64,000 bases of DNA from Aestuariivirga litoralis. Its GTDB lineage: Bacteria > Pseudomonadota > Alphaproteobacteria > Rhizobiales > Aestuariivirgaceae. The DNA lies in the NCBI RefSeq assembly GCF_015714715.1, contig NZ_WAHS01000001.1, positions 1,798,001 to 1,862,000 of the forward strand. The letters are read 5' to 3'. Both the position numbers and the translations under genes were made by a program. How positions within the stretch are numbered: position 1 is the stretch's first letter; the number at the start of each line of letters is the position of its first letter. Below, piece after piece: positions 56,936 to 64,000 of the stretch. The notes under the pieces were generated by a model that did no database searches, was not told the DNA's origin, and saw only the letters and a program-made list of their open reading frames with translations.

Positions 56936-58195
56936 TTATTTCCAGCCGTCGCCGCGGAGTTCCGTCAGCTTGGCTTCAAGTGTCTCTAGATTTTCGGCAG
57001 ACGTGCCGTTGCCCGAAATCGAGTCGTGCACGGCGGTCCAGAACAGGTTGGACACTTCGTTGTACTTGGTCTTGGTCGGAGCCGAAGGACGCGGCACAGC
57101 CTGGGCGAAAATGTCTTTCCACTTCACCAGAACCGGCTGCTTGGCCACTACGTCTGCATCGTCATAGACCGACACGATGGTCGGCAGATGCGATTGCAGG
57201 ATGGCGTTGTCCTTCTGCACTTTCTTGGATGCGAGGAACATGACCAGCTTGATGGCTTCTTCCTGATGCTTCGAATATTTCGAAACAGCCAGGTTCCAGC
57301 CGCCGAGCGTGGCTGCCGAGGTGGTGCCTTCGCCACCCGAGGGCAGCGGCACCACGTCAAACTTGTCCTTCACCTTGCTGTCGTCCTTGTTCCCAAGGGC
57401 GAAGGCGTAGGGCCAGTTGCGCATGAATACCGAATTGCCGGTCTGCCATACGCCGCGGGCTTCTTCTTCCTGATAGGCAAGAGCGCCCTTGGGCGAGATC
57501 GTGCCGACCCAGGCCTTCACGCGGTCAAGAGCCGCTGCAGCCTTGGGGTTGTTGATAGAGATCTTGCCGTCGGCTTCCACAACCTGGCCACCGCCATTGG
57601 ACTTCACCCATTCAAGCGCGTTGCAGGTCAGGCCTTCATAGGCGTTGCCCTGGAACACGAAGCCCTGCAGGTCAGCGTTCTTTTCGCCATCCATCACGGT
57701 CTTGGCAGCAGCTGCCATCTCATCCCAGGTCTTGGGCGGAGTGAGCTTGTATTTGTCGAGCAGGTCCTTGCGGTAATAGAGAGCCGGCGCGTCGGTGAAG
57801 TAAGGAATGGCGACGAGCTTGCCGTTCACTGTTTGCGATTCGATGATCGACGGGAAATGATCCTTCGCCACATCCTTGGCGGCGGCAGTCAGGTCGGTCA
57901 GCTGGTCAGCCAGCTGCGGGGCCCAGATCACGTCGGTCTGGTAAACGTCGATATCGGCATTGCCGGCAGCAAGCCACAGCTTGTACTGGCCGAACTGGTC
58001 GGTGGTGGAAGACGGCATCGGCACGATCTTCACGTTGATGCCGGTGTCCTTGGTGAATTCCTTGAGTTCATTGGTTGCGAATTCAAGATCACCACCGGTG
58101 GCGCCCGAAACGAGCGAAAGATCCACAGCCATGGCCCTGGCGGCTAGAAGGCTCACACCCATCAGGGCAGTGGCAAGAGCGGTTTTGAGTTTCAT
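56936..58195 (-). CDS. thuE: Trehalose/maltose-binding periplasmic protein, ThuE-like
   Basis: SBP family 1 protein, 419 aa, signal peptide 1-23 (ending ARAMAVD). ThuE-type length (about 420 aa rather than about 458 of AglE) and segments IDVYQTDVIWAPQLADQL near 82 (core DVYQTDVIWAPQLA), WDEMAAAAKTVMDGEK near 156 and MRNWPYAFALGN near 258 match trehalose/maltose binders. GGAGG nine bases upstream of the ATG. It heads thuE-F-G-K-aglA-thuA-thuB. Confidence 0.92.
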   Translation of the reverse strand: MKLKTALATALMGVSLLAARAMAVDLSLVSGATGGDLEFATNELKEFTKDTGINVKIVPMPSSTTDQFGQYKLWLAAGNADIDVYQTDVIWAPQLADQLTDLTAAAKDVAKDHFPSIIESQTVNGKLVAIPYFTDAPALYYRKDLLDKYKLTPPKTWDEMAAAAKTVMDGEKNADLQGFVFQGNAYEGLTCNALEWVKSNGGGQVVEADGKISINNPKAAAALDRVKAWVGTISPKGALAYQEEEARGVWQTGNSVFMRNWPYAFALGNKDDSKVKDKFDVVPLPSGGEGTTSAATLGGWNLAVSKYSKHQEEAIKLVMFLASKKVQKDNAILQSHLPTIVSVYDDADVVAKQPVLVKWKDIFAQAVPRPSAPTKTKYNEVSNLFWTAVHDSISGNGTSAENLETLEAKLTELRGDGWK

Positions 58196-58495
58196 TAGCT
58201 ATTCCTCCGGTTGCTATTCAACGTGCGGGAGGCGCAGCTGGGGCCTGACATGCTGAGCACGACAAACCGATGTTCCTCCCAGAACAAGCAGCTTAAAATT
58301 CCTCACTTTTTAAAGATTTGGAGGATTTCTCAAACCGCTTTGAGACTTTGAAACCTAACATGGGTAAATGGAACGTCAAGAAGAATATGTAAAACAAGGT
58401 TTTAGGTGCAGCGCAGCATGGAATGCACCTATTCAGCCCTTCGCAATTGTATTATAAATTGAAAGCGCTTTGGTGCGCTTTGTCGAAAAATCCGC
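58196..58495. promoter_or_regulatory. divergent thuE/thuR control region with two LacI-type operators
   Basis: This 300-base gap holds CTCAAA-CCGC-TTTGAG (58329-58344) and AAAGCGCTTT (58462-58471), both LacI/GalR-type palindromes centred on CG. The second lies 25 bases upstream of the regulator start and suggests autoregulation; the first lies about 135 bases upstream of thuE. No further gene is visible. An A/T-rich block around 58300-58320 may contain the thuE promoter. Confidence 0.6.
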
Positions 58496-59518
58496 ATGAA
58501 TCTCAAAGAATTATCGCAGCATCTTGGCCTCTCCCAAACCACCGTAAGCCGGGCTTTGAACGGTTATCCGGAAGTGGGCGAAGCCACACGCAAGCGGGTG
58601 ACCGAGGAGGCGCACCGGCAAGGCTATCGGCCCAATGCCAATGCGAGGCGGCTGGCAACTGGACGTTCCCATGTCATTGGATATGTGTTTCCATCTGACC
58701 GTTCGATCATGATCGATCCGATCTTTTCGGACTTCATCGCCGGTGCTGCCGACATCCAATCCATGCGTGGTTTCGAAACGCTGCTGCACGCCGGTGGCGA
58801 GGAAAACGAGATGGCGGTCTATCGCCGCTATGCCGAAGGCGGCCTGGTGGACGGTGTGGTGGTGCAGGCGCCGCATATGGATGACCCGCGCCTGGCGCTG
58901 CTCGACAGCCTCGACCTTCCCTATGTTGTGCATGGCCGCGTGGGCACGCGCCAGGATGGCTATGCCTGGCTTGATATCGACAATCGCGGGGCATTCCACA
59001 AGGCAACCAAATTGCTCACTGATCTGGGCCATACAAGGATCGGTCTGCTGAATGGCCTTGAATACCTTACTTACGCGCAGCACCGGCGCGAGGGTTATGA
59101 AAAGGCATTACATGAACGTGGGCTGGCGGTTGATCCATCCATCATGTTCAGCGGGCAATTGACGGAAGAAAACGGTTACCGGCAGGCCAAGCGCCTTCTG
59201 CAATCGCAGCCGCGGCCGACTGCGCTTGTGATGTCGAGCATGCTGATGGTTTCGGGTGCTTTGCGCGCGGTGCACGAATTGGGGCTTGCCGTGGGCACAG
59301 ATGTGTCTCTCATCGGCCATGATGATGGCCTGCCCTTTCTCAATGCGGAAGGATTGGTGCCCTCGCTAACTACAACAAGCTCTTCCATCCGTGCGGCCGG
59401 GAGCCGCGTGGCTGAACTTCTCCTGAGCCTAATTGAAAACACCAATGCTGATTTGCCGCAGGAAATGTGGAGCGTTGACTTGATTGTGCGTGGCAGTACC
59501 GGGCCGGTGCCGGGCTGA
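58496..59518 (+). CDS. thuR: LacI-family repressor of the trehalose/alpha-glucoside operon
   Basis: Transcriptional regulator, 340 aa. HTH at residues 1-22 (MNLKELSQHLGLSQTTVSRA) with the hinge helix RPNANARRLATGRS near 44; the periplasmic-binding-like ligand domain runs from about 60 to 335. It resembles AglR/ThuR of rhizobia. It diverges from thuE, and two LacI-type palindromes lie between. The ribosome site is weak. Confidence 0.9.
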   Translation: MNLKELSQHLGLSQTTVSRALNGYPEVGEATRKRVTEEAHRQGYRPNANARRLATGRSHVIGYVFPSDRSIMIDPIFSDFIAGAADIQSMRGFETLLHAGGEENEMAVYRRYAEGGLVDGVVVQAPHMDDPRLALLDSLDLPYVVHGRVGTRQDGYAWLDIDNRGAFHKATKLLTDLGHTRIGLLNGLEYLTYAQHRREGYEKALHERGLAVDPSIMFSGQLTEENGYRQAKRLLQSQPRPTALVMSSMLMVSGALRAVHELGLAVGTDVSLIGHDDGLPFLNAEGLVPSLTTTSSSIRAAGSRVAELLLSLIENTNADLPQEMWSVDLIVRGSTGPVPG

Positions 59519-59555
59519 GGTTGCTTTTGGCGGTCGCTTGACGCAAAACGCCTGC

Positions 59556-60881
59556 ATGAAATCCAGCATTAATTTCCACGAGCTTTCCAAACTTTCCGCT
59601 GACCAGCGGCAGGCGCTGCTGACGCGCGTGGAAGGTGATCTCTCGGCCTTTGAGGAGAAGGTGAAACCCATTCTGGCGGCGGTGCGTGATGAGGGCGATA
59701 TGGCACTGGCGCGCTTTGCAATGCAGTTCGACAAGGCATCGGTGCAGGCTGATGCATTGGCTGCAACCGAGGCTGACTTTGCACAGGCGGAAAAGACGCT
59801 TGATCCTCAGGTGAAAGCGGCGATGGAATTTGCCGCCGCCAATATCCGTTCATTCCATCAGCATCAGAAGCCGGAAGAAAGCTGGATGAAGGAAATCCTG
59901 CCCGGCTCCTTTGGTGGCGAACGCTGGAGCGCCATTCCTTCGGTGGCCTGCTATGTGCCGCGTGGCAAGGGCGCGTTCCCTTCGGTGGCGTTGATGACGT
60001 CCATTCCGGCCAAGGTGGCAGGCGTTGAGAAAGTGATCATCGTCACCCCGCCCGGACCTGATGGCAAGATCGATGATGCGACCCTGGTGGCGGCGCGGAT
60101 GGCTGGGGTTGATGCGGTTTATAAAGCTGGCGGCGCGCAGGCAATTGCGGCTGTGGCTTACGGCACGGCGAGCATTCCAAAAGTTTCCAAGGTCGTCGGC
60201 CCCGGCAGCCCTTGGGTGGCGGCGGCGAAGCGGCTGGTGTCTCATCTTCTTGATGTCGGCTCACCCGCCGGGCCGTCCGAAGTGATCGTGCTGGCGGATG
60301 ACAGCGTGAGCGGTGAACTCGCCGCACTCGATCTGCTGGTGGAGAGCGAGCACGGGCCGGACAGTTCGGGCTATCTCGTCACCTGGTCGAAGCGCGTGGC
60401 GGATGAGGCGATGGCGGCGTTGCCGAAATATCTGGCCTTGATGAGTGAACAACGCGCGGGCTTTGCAAGGGCGGTGCTTTCAGGGCCGATTGGCGGCATC
60501 GTGCTGGCGCGCGACGAAGCCGAGGCAATTGCCTTCTGCAATGATTACGCGCCAGAACATCTGGAAGTTTTGGCGGAAGAGCCGGATCAATATTTGCCCA
60601 AGCTGAAGCATGCGGGCGAAATTTTGCTGGGCAAATATACGCCCACCACGCTGGGCAATTATGTGATTGGGCCGGATCACGTGTTGCCCACATCAGGCTG
60701 GGCCAAGACAGCATCAGCACTTTCGGTATTTGATTTCATGAAGCGCACTTCGATTGCGCATGTGAAGCAGCATGGCTACCCGGCGCTGGCCAAGCATGCG
60801 CATGCGCTGGCCAAATATGAAGGCTTTGATGCCCATGCCAATGCAGTTTCGGATTTGCGCGAGAAACTGCTAAAGTCCTGA
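59556..60881 (+). CDS. Histidinol dehydrogenase family protein (paralogue, altered metal ligands)
   Basis: NAD-dependent oxidoreductase of the HisD family, 441 aa, full length. Family blocks: YVPRGKGAFPSVALMT near 133, GGAQAIAAVAYGT near 192, VGPGSPWVAAAKR near 214, AGPSEVIVLAD near 238, and catalytic Glu334-His335 in YAPEHLEVL. Compared from memory with E. coli HisD, zinc-ligand positions read Glu263 (for Gln259), His266, Asn368 (for Asp360) and His427, so two of four differ. No his genes are near; it follows thuR by 37 bases. It may act on another amino or sulfo alcohol, as HpsN-like paralogues do. Confidence 0.85.
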   Translation: MKSSINFHELSKLSADQRQALLTRVEGDLSAFEEKVKPILAAVRDEGDMALARFAMQFDKASVQADALAATEADFAQAEKTLDPQVKAAMEFAAANIRSFHQHQKPEESWMKEILPGSFGGERWSAIPSVACYVPRGKGAFPSVALMTSIPAKVAGVEKVIIVTPPGPDGKIDDATLVAARMAGVDAVYKAGGAQAIAAVAYGTASIPKVSKVVGPGSPWVAAAKRLVSHLLDVGSPAGPSEVIVLADDSVSGELAALDLLVESEHGPDSSGYLVTWSKRVADEAMAALPKYLALMSEQRAGFARAVLSGPIGGIVLARDEAEAIAFCNDYAPEHLEVLAEEPDQYLPKLKHAGEILLGKYTPTTLGNYVIGPDHVLPTSGWAKTASALSVFDFMKRTSIAHVKQHGYPALAKHAHALAKYEGFDAHANAVSDLREKLLKS

Positions 60882-60917
60882 CACCCGGCAACAGGCCGGC
60901 GCAGGGCAGTTTCCGGC

Positions 60918-62456
60918 ATGCAGCCAGCTCAGATTACCCAACGCGATTTGATGGTGGCCTTGTCACGGGCCACTGACCTTGCCACGGGGCGCGCGCTTGG
61001 ATTTGCCATGAAGGCCGCAGGGCTGGCCGACAGGCTGGCGCGGCGGGCCGGACTGGATGAGGCGCAGCGCCAAAAAGTTTTTCAGCAGGGCATGCTGCGC
61101 TATATCGGCTGCAATTCAGAAACCCATGCAATGGCCGCATTGCTGGGCGACGAGATTTCCTTCCGTCGCGATTTTGCACTGATTGATAATGGCAAGCCCG
61201 GCGAGGTGATCCCGCTGGTGTGGAAACATCTGCGCCTGTCCCGCGCCGGGCAACCGCCTCTCGCGGCCTTTTTGCAGGTGCTGAAAGGCCTCGCGGCCAG
61301 CAAGCCGGAAAGTGAGCGCATTCTCAGTGGCCATTGCGAAGTGGCGCAGCGGCTGGGCAAGCGGCTTGGCTTTGATGATGAAGCCTGCGCGGCGCTGGGC
61401 CAGCTCTACGCGCGCTGGGACGGCAAAGGCATTCCGGCTGAGTTGAAAGGCGAAGCCATTGCGCTGCCAGTGCGCATCGTGACGCTGGCGCAGGATGCCG
61501 TGGTGTTGCAGGAGGCCTTCGGCGCGGAAGGAGCGGCGCAACGTATTCAGGTGCGATCCGGCAAGGCCTACGATCCCCGACTGGCTGCGCTCCTGTTGCA
61601 GGACGAAAATGCGCTGAAAAACAGTGAGGACGATAGGCCACCTTCTGCTGATGGCCCCTTCAGTGGAGAAGCGTTGAACGACGCCTTGCTCGCCATGGCG
61701 GATTTCATCGATATCAAGACGCCGCATACGATGGGCCATTCGCGCCAGTTGGCGGCACTGGTGGCGGCAGCAGCGAAAGTTTACGGCCTCCCAAAGGCAC
61801 CCGGTGTTTTGTTGGAGCAGGCCGCCCTTCTGCATGACATCGGCCAGGCGGGTGTTCCGGCACGGGTTATGATGAAGAATACGGCGCATGATGCGGGCGA
61901 GCGCGAGGCCATGCGCCTGCACACTTATTATGGCGCGCGCATACTGGCCGAGAGTGGCGGGCTGAAGCCTTTGGCCCAGTTGGTTTCCGAACATCATGAA
62001 AGGCTCGATGGCAGCGGTTATCACAATGGCGCGCGGGCACAGGCGCTTTCTGCCGAAGCGCGCCTGTTGGCGGCGGCGGAAGCCTATCAGAACAAGATTG
62101 AGCCACGGCCACATCGCGCTGCGCTCACGGCCACCTCTGCCGCCGCAGCGCTTGAAAAAGAAGCGCGCGACGGAAAGCTGGATGCCGATGCGGTGAAAGC
62201 CGTGCTGACCGCAGCCGGGCAACCTTCCTTTCGGCCCAACCGCAAGACCATGGAGCTAACGCCGCGCGAGCTTGAAACGCTGCGCTGCCTGTGTCGCGGC
62301 ATGAGCATGAAGGAAGCGGCGCGTGCGCTGGGCATTTCGCCCAAGACGGTGGACAACCACATTCAGGCCATTCACGCCAAGACGGGCGTTCGCACCCGGG
62401 GCGGCCTGATCCTGCATGCGCTGGAACAGGGATGGGTTGGCCTGCCCGAAACATAG
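60918..62456 (+). CDS. Tandem HD-GYP-like protein with LuxR-type HTH
   Basis: Soluble 512-aa protein with three parts. Residues about 15-200 form a degenerate HD/HD-GYP-like domain (WDGKGIP at 167-173 stands where HD-GYP proteins have DGxGYP). Residues about 265-400 form a second, more complete HD-GYP domain: His270, HD at 306-307, HH at 359-360 and LDGSGYH at 363-369 (His where Pro is usual). Residues 447-505 are a LuxR/GerE HTH. Such proteins may couple phosphohydrolase activity or nucleotide binding to transcription. It starts 36 bases after the HisD-like gene. Confidence 0.85.
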   Translation: MQPAQITQRDLMVALSRATDLATGRALGFAMKAAGLADRLARRAGLDEAQRQKVFQQGMLRYIGCNSETHAMAALLGDEISFRRDFALIDNGKPGEVIPLVWKHLRLSRAGQPPLAAFLQVLKGLAASKPESERILSGHCEVAQRLGKRLGFDDEACAALGQLYARWDGKGIPAELKGEAIALPVRIVTLAQDAVVLQEAFGAEGAAQRIQVRSGKAYDPRLAALLLQDENALKNSEDDRPPSADGPFSGEALNDALLAMADFIDIKTPHTMGHSRQLAALVAAAAKVYGLPKAPGVLLEQAALLHDIGQAGVPARVMMKNTAHDAGEREAMRLHTYYGARILAESGGLKPLAQLVSEHHERLDGSGYHNGARAQALSAEARLLAAAEAYQNKIEPRPHRAALTATSAAAALEKEARDGKLDADAVKAVLTAAGQPSFRPNRKTMELTPRELETLRCLCRGMSMKEAARALGISPKTVDNHIQAIHAKTGVRTRGGLILHALEQGWVGLPET

Positions 62457-62523
62457 GGAATCTTCCTCAGGCGGCGGCCCGGCGGCGGGATTAGGTTTTT
62501 TGACGCAACCCAAGGAGGATGAC

Positions 62524-62958
62524 ATGAACCAGAACCTTATCACTCGCGTGCAAGAGATTTATCAGGCTTTCGGACGCGGCGACATTGCCGCTGTGACCGC
62601 ACAACTGAGCGACGATGCCAGCTTCGGCATGGTTGGGCGCGCCAAGGATGTGCCGATGGCGGGCCTGCGCAAAGGCAAGAAAGGTGCTGCGGAATTTTTC
62701 GGCCTGCTGCATGAAACCCAGGAGCTGCGGAGTTTCAGCCCGCTGAAATTCGCCGCCAATGAAGACATGGTTTTTGTGCTGGGCCACACGCAGTGGACCA
62801 TGCGACGCAATGGCGTGGAAGGTGAAAATGCATGGGTGCATGTTTTCACCTTCGACAAGTCTGGTCTATGCACTGGCTTCCAGGGCCATCAGGATACCGG
62901 GCTTCTGGCCGAGGCCTATCATTCCGCGCCTGCCGCCCAGCGCGCCGCCGTGGCGTAA
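62524..62958 (+). CDS. SnoaL/NTF2-like protein
   Basis: Small alpha+beta-barrel protein of the SnoaL-like (NTF2) superfamily, 144 aa. The N-terminal helix pattern VQEIYQAFGRGDIAAVTAQLSDDASF, the central beta strands and WVHVFTFDKSGLCTGFQGHQDT near 105 match ketosteroid-isomerase-like relatives. AGGAGG six bases upstream of the ATG fixes the start. Function unknown; often enzymes or accessory proteins for small hydrophobic substrates. Confidence 0.85.
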   Translation: MNQNLITRVQEIYQAFGRGDIAAVTAQLSDDASFGMVGRAKDVPMAGLRKGKKGAAEFFGLLHETQELRSFSPLKFAANEDMVFVLGHTQWTMRRNGVEGENAWVHVFTFDKSGLCTGFQGHQDTGLLAEAYHSAPAAQRAAVA

Positions 62959-63030
62959 TAGACTCAGCCCATCCGTTTCTCAAATGGCGCGCGAAGGCAT
63001 AGAGTGCCTTGTCGAATCAGCGAGGAACGA

Positions 63031-64000
63031 ATGGGCTTCACACGGCGCGGGATTTTGCTGGGAGCGGCTGCCGGTGCGGTGGCCACGCATTATATTGAGA
63101 ATTCATCCATCCCGTCAGGCTTGGCTTTTCCCGAACCGCAGACCGGTGGACCGCTGATCCTGAATGATGCCAGCGAACTTTCGCCGACACCTGTCGCCAA
63201 GCACATCATGCTGGAAGAACCCAGCGCCGATAACATGCTGGCGCGGTTACGTGCCGAGTTGAAAGAAGCGCGAGCCGCCAAGCGCCCGCTGCTGGCGCAT
63301 GCGGCGCGGCATTCGATGGGCGGGCAAAGCCTGGCCCGCGATGGCACGGCAGTGACCATGGCGGAGAGTGTTATCGAGCCTGATACGACGAAGAAGACGT
63401 ATCGCGTTACCGGCGGCACGCGCTGGCGTGAGGTGATTACCAAGCTTGACAGCATCGGCTTCTCGCCAGCCGTAATGCAATCCAACAATGATTTCGGCGT
63501 GGCCTCCACTTACAGTGTGAATGCGCATGGCTGGCCGGTGCCCTTCAGTTCTGGCGGCACTACCGTGCAATCGCTGAAGATGATGTTGGCTTCGGGTGAA
63601 CATATCAATTGTTCGCGCAATGAGAATGCCGACATTTTTTCTGCCGCGATGGGCGGCTATGGGTTGTTCGGGGTGATCACCGAACTTGATGTGGCGATGG
63701 TGCCCAATGCCAATCTGCTGCCCACTTATGAGGTGATGCCGTCAGCGGAATTCGGCACGCGTTTCGTCTCCGCCATTCACGACGACAAATCCGTGAACAT
63801 GGCCTATGGGCGGCTGGATGTGACGATTGGCAGTTTCTTTGAGGAAGCGCTGCTGATCACCTATCGCCCTGCTCCTGACCAGAGTGCGATTGCGCCGCTG
63901 GTGGGTTCCGGTTTCATGAGCCACGTGGCGCGCGAGATTTTCCGCGCGCAAGTGGGCAGCGATCATTGGAAAATGGCGCGGTGGGGTTTTGAAGCGCGGC
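63031..64000 (+). CDS. Tat-exported FAD-linked oxidoreductase, 5' part
   Basis: The frame is open from the ATG at 63031 (GAGGAACGA just upstream) to the right edge, at least 323 codons, so the protein is truncated by the window. The N-terminus MGFTRRGILLGAAAGAVA is a twin-arginine signal. From about residue 60 it reads as an FAD_binding_4 (PCMH-type) domain: HAARHSMGGQSLA near 89 is the pyrophosphate-binding loop, VTGGTRWREVITKL near 125, and GGYGLFGVITELDVAM near 210 closes the domain. Substrate unknown; the fold is used by oxidases of sugars, lactones and alcohols. Confidence 0.85.
   Translation, partial: MGFTRRGILLGAAAGAVATHYIENSSIPSGLAFPEPQTGGPLILNDASELSPTPVAKHIMLEEPSADNMLARLRAELKEARAAKRPLLAHAARHSMGGQSLARDGTAVTMAESVIEPDTTKKTYRVTGGTRWREVITKLDSIGFSPAVMQSNNDFGVASTYSVNAHGWPVPFSSGGTTVQSLKMMLASGEHINCSRNENADIFSAAMGGYGLFGVITELDVAMVPNANLLPTYEVMPSAEFGTRFVSAIHDDKSVNMAYGRLDVTIGSFFEEALLITYRPAPDQSAIAPLVGSGFMSHVAREIFRAQVGSDHWKMARWGFEAR

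Noticed and set aside
57026-58147. 373-codon open frame on the + strand
   Set aside because: Antisense to thuE, which has a signal peptide, family motifs and a good ribosome site.
59556-60881. naming the HisD-family gene hisD
   Set aside because: It is outside any histidine operon and two metal-ligand positions appear changed.

Overview
The window looks like chromosomal DNA of an alphaproteobacterium, most likely a member of the Hyphomicrobiales (Rhizobiales). This is inferred from gene content (rhizobial-type rhaI/rhaD/rhaR/rhaM/rhaK, thuEFGK-thuAB trehalose genes, a smo/mtlK polyol locus, glutathione-dependent formaldehyde oxidation) and from a base composition that by eye is near 60% GC. 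No rRNA, tRNA, CRISPR array, phage gene or insertion sequence is visible. Apart from one AT-richer secreted protein (20213-21073), I see little sign of horizontal transfer.

Layout from left to right: the 3' part of an RND efflux pump (1-2400); a YtfQRT-YjfF type sugar ABC transporter (2588-7235); on the minus strand a polyamine-type ABC operon with an embedded XRE-cupin regulator (7238-11713) diverging from a cyclase-family hydrolase; a sulfate ABC operon cysPTWA (12613-16121) followed upstream by an Rrf2 regulator; a LysR regulator with two tiny coupled genes (16718-18097); a cupin, a small peptide gene, a 2-hydroxyacid dehydrogenase and an unknown secreted protein (18381-21073); the divergent rhamnose regulon rhaD-rhaI / rhaR-rhaM-rhaK (21173-27228); a GFA-family protein; a dipeptide/peptide ABC operon dppABCDF (27756-33270); an ABC-F ATPase (Uup); gfa and adhC for formaldehyde detoxification (35233-37102); a polyol operon HAD-smoC-smoEFGK-GMC oxidoreductase-mtlK (37180-46427); a TetR/SDR divergent pair with a clear double operator (46484-48181); malate synthase G; a trehalose/alpha-glucoside operon thuEFGK-GH13-thuA-thuB (50503-58195) with divergent LacI regulator; then a HisD-family dehydrogenase, a tandem HD-GYP/LuxR protein, a SnoaL-like protein and the start of a Tat-exported FAD oxidoreductase running off the right edge.

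The dominant theme is uptake and oxidation of plant- or soil-derived organic nutrients: six complete ABC importers (two-permease sugar, polyamine, sulfate, peptide, polyol, trehalose), each beside either its regulator or its catabolic enzymes. Five of the six solute-binding-protein genes are followed by an intercistronic hairpin that would let the binding protein be made in excess of the membrane parts. In the sixth (cysP) the next gene overlaps.

I did not find a clearly new multi-gene system. The items I consider most worth a second look are: a HisD paralogue with two altered metal-ligand positions cotranscribed with a tandem HD-GYP/LuxR protein; a GFA enzyme with a histone-H1-like Lys/Ala tail; a polyol permease with an inserted pair of membrane helices; an 18-bp element shared by the sulfate operon and a LysR operon with two unknown micro-genes; a 131-bp nested palindromic repeat with a 31-bp relative 2 kb away; and a rhamnose locus lacking its usual transporter. 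All family assignments rest on reading the translated sequences from memory of the families; no database search was possible.
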